A stretch of 64,000 nucleotides of DNA from Apostichopus japonicus (lineage: Eukaryota > Echinodermata > Holothuroidea > Aspidochirotida > Stichopodidae), in the NCBI RefSeq assembly GCF_037975245.1, contig NC_092568.1, positions 38,890,631 through 38,954,630 on the forward strand, given 5' to 3'. The notes under the pieces were generated by a model. That model ran no database searches and was not told the DNA's origin. It worked only from the letters and a program-made list of their open reading frames with translations. Position 1 is the first letter of the stretch. Every line of letters starts with the position of its first letter. Position numbers and translations under genes: made by a program. Positions 57,657 to 64,000 of the stretch are shown here, in pieces.

Positions 57657-57660
57657 TTAA

Positions 57661-60600
57661 GGCACTCATTGGTTGGATGTAGCCACTGCTGCAGGACAGG
57701 GACGTTGAGTGTTAGAAATTTCATCTTGCAGAAATTAAAGCTCTATATGATGCTCAAATTTTCACATATATAACTGGAAAATACAGGCCTTAAATATCAA
57801 AACCTGCAGTTGAACATTTATCTGTTTGCAAAACAAAATTGCTCAAATCTTTTTAGTTTTCAAGAGTATTAATTTCAACTGTGAATAGTCTGTGGTAAGC
57901 TTGTGCTAAGAACAGTAGTTTGTATTTAGGCAAACTGGTATAGATATGGCATCATTTTGCTTAAAGATGAAACCAGAAATGCAAAACTATTGAAAATAGG
58001 TAACGGGCAGGTTTATGGTGAGTAGAACAAGTAGGCCCCGAAATAAGCGACAATTTGTGTTCGTTTATGTTTATGTTTAGTGAACGGGTCAAGGAAAGTG
58101 TACCTACAGCTGATATACGTATACTGTAGCATGTACATGCAGGTCTGTCCTTTCAAATCATTGTCAGGATACCCACTTAGTCTATACATGTTGTTAAATC
58201 TACTGGTCAAGCATTGGACAGTCCTAGTAGTAATTTTATCAACTTAACGAGCAAAGCCATTCAACGATGTCACATGAATGGCAGAGGATTTTAACTGATT
58301 TATTTTCATTAGAGTGTATGCTTGTTAACAGAGCTGCTTTATGAAAGAAAGTGTTCAAAAGGCTTTGTCACAATCCCTTGATTGGGCTTTACCTAGCTTG
58401 AATTATTATTGCTGTTGGCCAGCACAAGAGATTGGTGGTGCTGTTCTTTTGTACTTTTGAGCAGTACTGTACTGTAGATGAGAAGTGTATTTAGTGCTGT
58501 AAAGATGTGAAGCATTGCTAAATGTACTGTAGAGGAAGTAGCTTTAAGCAAGTGTGGTGTATTATCCATTGAAGACACTGTTACATTATATTTCTATATC
58601 TGTTAACTGCCAGTTTCAAAATCTTATAATGGATGTTCTTGCAGGATGGAAACACATTGCAGTATTTGATTTCATGAATTATGCAAAAGAGATCTAGTTA
58701 CCACAACATTCTCCCATCTGAAGCTATAATGCAGTTTCTCTAGAAACAATATGTTTTGAATATTTATTTGTTAAATTATTGGTTGTGTGTGTTTCTTTCT
58801 TCATTTCCTCCAAAGTTGCAATTAGTACTTAGATTGTCTTACAAGGCAACTTCAACTTAATGTACAATTGGTAGAGTGGTAGACTATGGTTATATTAAAC
58901 AGAGCTGCTATGAATGGTTATTGGCCTAATCCTACAGTAGTCAGGATTGTCTTGACAATTAACCAGGCGTCTGGTGTGATTTATCAATATTACTATGAAT
59001 GTGTATTCTGTATATAAGTTGTGTGTATAGAGTCAATCTAGACCGCATCTTTGACAAACACGCTTTCCGTGGATCCATCTTCATAATACACGGCATTAGA
59101 GGCTGTGGTACATGTAGTACAGTATGGCATGTTGTATTGTTAGTGAGAACACTGATAAATGCTGCTGATGATCACTGCGGTTACTGGTTTTAATGGCTTA
59201 CAAACTACAAACATTGGGTAACAAGTTTCAGTGCATAATTGTGTCATGATTTCATTGTTCATTTGCCCTGAGCAGTTGCTTTCAGTGTACTGTACATAAT
59301 TCCTGGTGATTAAATTCCATTTTTACAATATTTATTCAGTTCATATAGGTTGCAATGGTTAAAACCATTTCTCGATATACTGTAAACATTTACCATTACC
59401 AGCAGCATAAGCTGACTACTGCCTTAATCATGCAGCCGTTGTACATGTGGTAATAATTAACCTTGAATATACATCAGGCAAGGTACTGGTACGATTGCCA
59501 TGACATCATCACTAATAGCAATATGACTAATTATCTAAGTTATTTGTGTAAACAATTTACCATATTGTTTGCTTTTGTTATATACTCTCCTTTTATGGGA
59601 AGGACTTTCTGTACTGATGTGGTTGTTTGGATTTGTATAGTGTGTAATCATTTGGGCACTATAGGCCAAGTCAACGTTAATCATAGTAAGTAGATAACTG
59701 CGCATTGTGCATCATTGTTGTGTGAATTGTTGACAAAGGTTTCATTTTTGGTTCATAGACTGAATATTGCTGGCAGCATGTACAGTAGGAATCATACATA
59801 AGAGTTAGACAAACAACCTCTTGGTACATGCAAACAACTAATTTAAAGAGAAAATTCATTGGCATGCAGAAAGCGGCTCATAGCTATCTTTCTGGCTACT
59901 GAGTCAATATTGAATATTACGTCAAATTATACAAAATATACAGTACTATGTACTCTATATTGCTTGGTGCTGTAGTATATTACTATATATGTACACTGCA
60001 GTATATATGGTGACTATGCAGTAACTTGCAAAGATTGGTTGTCCAACAAAATTTGTCTTGGTGAACTATTTGAAGAGAGTCTTTTATAATGGTTACTATG
60101 AGCTATGAATTACAGTAACATGCTTCTAGACAAAGTAACTCTGTTGTGGCAGAAGAGATTCAAATGAACCTTTCACTGTTTAAATGCCATTTTGTTTGTT
60201 CCTTTAATGAATGAATCTCATCTGGTTTATTCGCAGTCTCCTCAATTTACTATCAGTCATAGTTCAATAGGACAACACATGATACTGTACATGCTTCCAC
60301 CATGGAGCTATCTGTTTATAGCTCCATGCTTCCACGCAGACAGTCTACTTGACAACCAAACTATGGGCACTGGGTCTGTTGTTTATTTAACCAATCAAAC
60401 TCACACATGTCACTCATACCTTGTGGATTTGCTACTTTCAGTAATTTGTCTTGCAAATAACATTAGTTCTTTCCAGTGAAGTAAATACGTCTCCTCACCA
60501 TATCGGTCTCAAGATTTGATAATATTTTATTGAAATGAAGACAAGCTTTATAAGCAAAGATTTGTTAGTACCATAATCCATTTAACAATAAATAGTGTAG

Positions 60601-61485
60601 ATCATGGTGGTAAAACTGATTATAAAGAATCCTATATTTCTTGTAGTTTTCTGAGTTGCCAGCTTTTCCTTGATGATGCATGACGTTCATTATCTGGCTA
60701 CAGTATACATTGACAACACAGGTGCACCTTGAGTGTACATACCAGCAGCATAGAGCCATCATGGAGTTTGCCCAAATCCTTTCCTAGATGGACTTGGTTC
60801 AAGAGAATACTTAATCATATATGATTCAGGCTCATACAAAATATGATAACGGAACAGCTGTCACAATCATCTGTTTTGGCTTAGTACATTGTTATGCAGC
60901 TGTGTTTGTACTGCCCAATTGCTATCGGTTCTCTGTTAAATCCGCTTTTTTTGGACTCGATTTTGATAATATTTTTACTGTGCAGTACAATAGTAGCCAA
61001 GCTCCAATAGCACTGTGATTCATTAAGAGTTTACTGGTTTAGTTTCATTACAAATAATGTTTGAAACTTATCCAGGTTGATTTTTACATACACATGTACA
61101 CATAATTCAAATGTGAAAAAGTGTTTTTGAGTTTGGACACGAAACATTGCAAACCGAACGAAATTATGCTGTTTTTAGTCAATGTTCGTTATCCTTTGGT
61201 GAAACATATCTACAGCCTCACGGTAGAAGTCTATTATTTACTTCGCTCCTCTCTTACCTGTCTCCCACTCCACATCTGCACTTTCTCATCTACCTAACTA
61301 CACACTGGAAACGTTTTAGCACTGCGCCCTCGCTCACGGTAGAAGTCTATTATCAATTCTCATTTCGATTAACATGCCATCTTAATTCTTTCACAACAAC
61401 AGCACTGCAAAAGATATATTACTCATCGTACCGGTGAGTGTGGTATCAAACCTTTGTAAAATGTAATGTTCATTGATGGTATATT
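57661..61485. other. No gene seen
   Basis: AT-rich DNA with many TGTAC and TACAGTA motifs. Short ORFs (for example 59463-59693, 60192-60479, 61147-61437) have no protein-like conservation signals that I can recognise. Confidence 0.35.
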
Positions 61486-62020
61486 GCAGAGATGCTACAT
61501 TGGATGTACAGTATAGTGCAGCATTACTATGTATGTCAGCGATGCTATATATGTGCAGCGATCCTACAGTGTAGCAATGCTATTGCAAAACTAGTGCAGC
61601 AATACTACAATGGTGCTATAGCGCTGCAATACTACCGTGATGCATATAGTGCACCGATACTAAAGAGATGCATAGTACAGCTATACTACAATGTTGCTAT
61701 AGTGCAGCTATACTACAGTGATGCATAGTGCCCGTATACTACAGTGATGCTATAGTGCAGCAATACTTAAGTGATGCATAGTACAGCTATACTACAGTGA
61801 TGCTATAGTGCAGCTACTGTATACTACAATGTTGCTATAGTGCAGCTATACTACAGTGATGCATTGTGCCCTTATACTACATCAATGCTATAGTGCAGCA
61901 ATACTACAGTGATGCATAGTGCAGCAATACTACAGTGATGCATACTGCAGCTATACTACAGTGATGCTATAGTGCAGCGATTCTACAGTGATGCTATAAT
62001 GCAGCGATTCTACAGCTCAT
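61485..62020 (+). repeat. Minisatellite, unit about 27-28 bp, roughly 19 copies
   Basis: Units of the type GATGCTATAGTGCAGC followed by ATACTACAGT. Variants alternate TGCATAGTGCAG and TGCTATAGTGCAG. The ORF at 61492-61728 is repeat translation. Confidence 0.9.
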
Positions 62021-64000
62021 AGTTTTCCATAGAGTCATGATGAATATCATTTCATACTTAACCTTCAGATGTAAACTGTACATAAGGCCCAGAGGAGGTT
62101 TGCTTTCTCTCCAGAAAAGTACCTTGATCATACATGAAATGTGGGATTGACAATTTGACATTCAAACAGTTGATGGGTCTGATGTTTGAGAATGTGCAGC
62201 ACACAGAACATTAAAGCACTGTAAATGTATAGTGTAAAACATATTCTATGTTTACCAGTTATGATTGTCACTGAGGGAAGTGGTTTAGACTTCTTGTTGT
62301 TCTGCTATGTGCAGAGTGATTGGCCTAGATAGATAGTACTAACTGGAGTTATTTGTTGCTCTCTTTTTCCCATTGTGGCTGGGAATTATCAGGAGTATAA
62401 TACCAAATCTTCCTAATGCAATACTCATAAGAATATTGCAGTTGTGTTCAATTGTGTAGTAAGAGCTGAAATTACAAAATTGTGAGGAGACAGGTAAGTG
62501 AAAATGTTCATCAGCTGTAATAATGATTAAGTTGTAAACTCTCTCAAAAAGCTAAGAATAAGATTTTCTGATGGAACAATGAGCCTTATTATTTACATGC
62601 AACAATTTCATTGGTTCGGTCAATTTCAGTGTCTCAAGAAAGTACAAGTGTACAGTATGTTCCTTGTTTCCATGTCAAAGGGCACTAATATGAAGAATGC
62701 ATTTTGGTCAATTTAACTGTATATTTTTTATCTGGAAAGGCAAACTTTGATCAAATTGTACTGTGATAGTCAGCTGTTGGAAGTTGTACAGTACCTACTG
62801 TACTGTAGGTGAGGTTATAGTGGACATCGGTCAGAATTTCTACTGTAGACTCACAAACTCCAGATAATTTGTATTAACTTTGCTCAAAAGTTTTGTGATA
62901 TTTTAACTGCAATACAACAAGATTGGCACTTGGGCTGGCATATCATGGCAAGAGAAGTACAGTACTTACACGCAACATAGGACCCCCTGTAGTAATTCAA
63001 CGTTAATAACCAAGTGCACAAGCCTGTTATCATTGATCCCTCCAATTGACATGTTTTTCTTCAGCTAGACTTGTGTGGTTGCGTCTTGCTTGAGGTGAAC
63101 CTTTCCTTGGCCTTGAACCAAACAGTGGGTAGATTTTTGAGAGTCTGTGTGAGATGTCATGATGGAATCTTGTGGCTTAAGGCTGCAAGTTTACATTGTT
63201 GTGGATTACTATCTTACATATAAATGTGGTAAAGCCTACTAGAGAAGAAATGAAATTGTTATCTTGACAGCTGGGGGCATTCCCTGACCTAAAGAGAAGG
63301 CAGCCTAAGGGAAGGCATGGATATTATGATACCATGTAAATTACCAACTCTGAGAAGTGACACTGTCATACATGTTTAGTTAAAGCTTTGGCCTCAGTAT
63401 TCTTGTTTCTTGAACTAATTTTAAGTCTAGTGTGATGAAAGTTTTGAAGCTTATATACCTCATATAATTTTTCCTGGTTCAGACTTTTGATGTAAATAAG
63501 AAACAGAATATGTCTTCAGGTAGCTTCTCTGGAACTTTCATCTTATTGGTTGAGTACCTAATTGTACCAAAAGATTGTGGCCAGCTCAGAACAGATGGCG
63601 TAATGTGCTAAATTTCTATGTTAACTTTGCAAGCCTTGTAATTCCAAAGTGTGGGTTACAATCCCCATCTCCCCCCCCCCCCCCTCTCCAAAGATGAAAG
63701 AACACCCTTGAAAAGTCAACGAGGTAGAAGCATTTTAGCTGTTAATTACTCTTAAAATAGAAGAGTTTGTCCCCTGATAAAAAATCAGATGTTTATATCC
63801 TTCAAAGACATCTAACACCTAAAACAGGGTATTCAATTTGTAATCTTGTATTCAATTAAACACAGGGGTGCCAGCAATTCTTTACAGTGAAGGTTAATCC
63901 CCTGTGTGTCCCCATCTCATTTATGGTTTGGTCAATATGGTTATGAGTTTTACTCACTGAATTGAGTAGGTTTGAGTGAAAAGCCACCTTAATAGTTGCA
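62021..64000. other. No gene seen
   Basis: AT-rich DNA with one poly-C tract (63669-63686). No exon with convincing frame and splice sites was found. Confidence 0.35.

Overview
The window is metazoan nuclear DNA. Its coding exons are short, separated by long introns with GT/AG boundaries and uneven phases. It is AT-rich and carries LINE, Penelope, Gypsy, hAT-type and Kolobok/T2-type debris, and there are no operons or Shine-Dalgarno sites. The repertoire fits a marine invertebrate, and an echinoderm is my best guess, but nothing in the window proves the species. Most open frames longer than 60 codons are chance frames inside repeats.

Left part (1-27 kb), by position. A decayed coding stretch lies on the minus strand at 1-330. 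A rearranged Ty3/Gypsy-type retroelement follows at 2718-5747, with gag zinc knuckle, protease, integrase pieces, a displaced RNase H and a 3' LTR. Two tandem minus-strand paralogues at 7116-8030 and 10999-11976 encode predicted mostly helical proteins with a central hydrophobic hairpin, resembling the HBL/ClyA type of alpha-helical pore-forming protein. A candidate first coding exon at 15525-15542 has a TATA-like box and three CCAAT boxes spaced 31-32 bp upstream of it, a good candidate promoter. A 5'-truncated Penelope-like element sits between the paralogues. Around and beyond them is a field of hAT-type non-autonomous elements (6887, 12608, 16208, 18124 with two nested insertions, 22406). 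Most have exact or near-exact 8-bp target duplications. Two decayed LINE reverse-transcriptase fragments lie at 22.4-23.8 and 25.0-26.0 kb.

Middle part (28.4-41.9 kb). One gene can be modelled completely: a class I SAM-dependent methyltransferase of 281 aa in six coding exons on the plus strand (28409-41797), with an AATAAA signal 72 bp after the stop. Its introns are repeat-laden: a ~131-bp minisatellite, (TA)n blocks, a LINE 3' end, a 242-nt homopyrimidine tract, a tRNA-derived SINE, and a ~2.9-kb array of a 59-bp unit with higher-order structure.

Right part (42-64 kb). No complete gene was found. It holds two more minisatellite fields (43.5-44.6 and 61.5-62.0 kb), one hAT-type element (45189), and a cluster of DNA transposons at 49.7-54.7 kb: a TTAA-flanked element carrying a short ORF that resembles P2X7-like proteins, a 618-bp element with 8-bp target duplications, and a ~3-kb foldback-like element with inverted minisatellite ends. 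A second TTAA-flanked element lies at 56409-57656, and a decayed coding stretch at 55428-55906. The rest is AT-rich intergenic or intronic DNA in which I see no genes.
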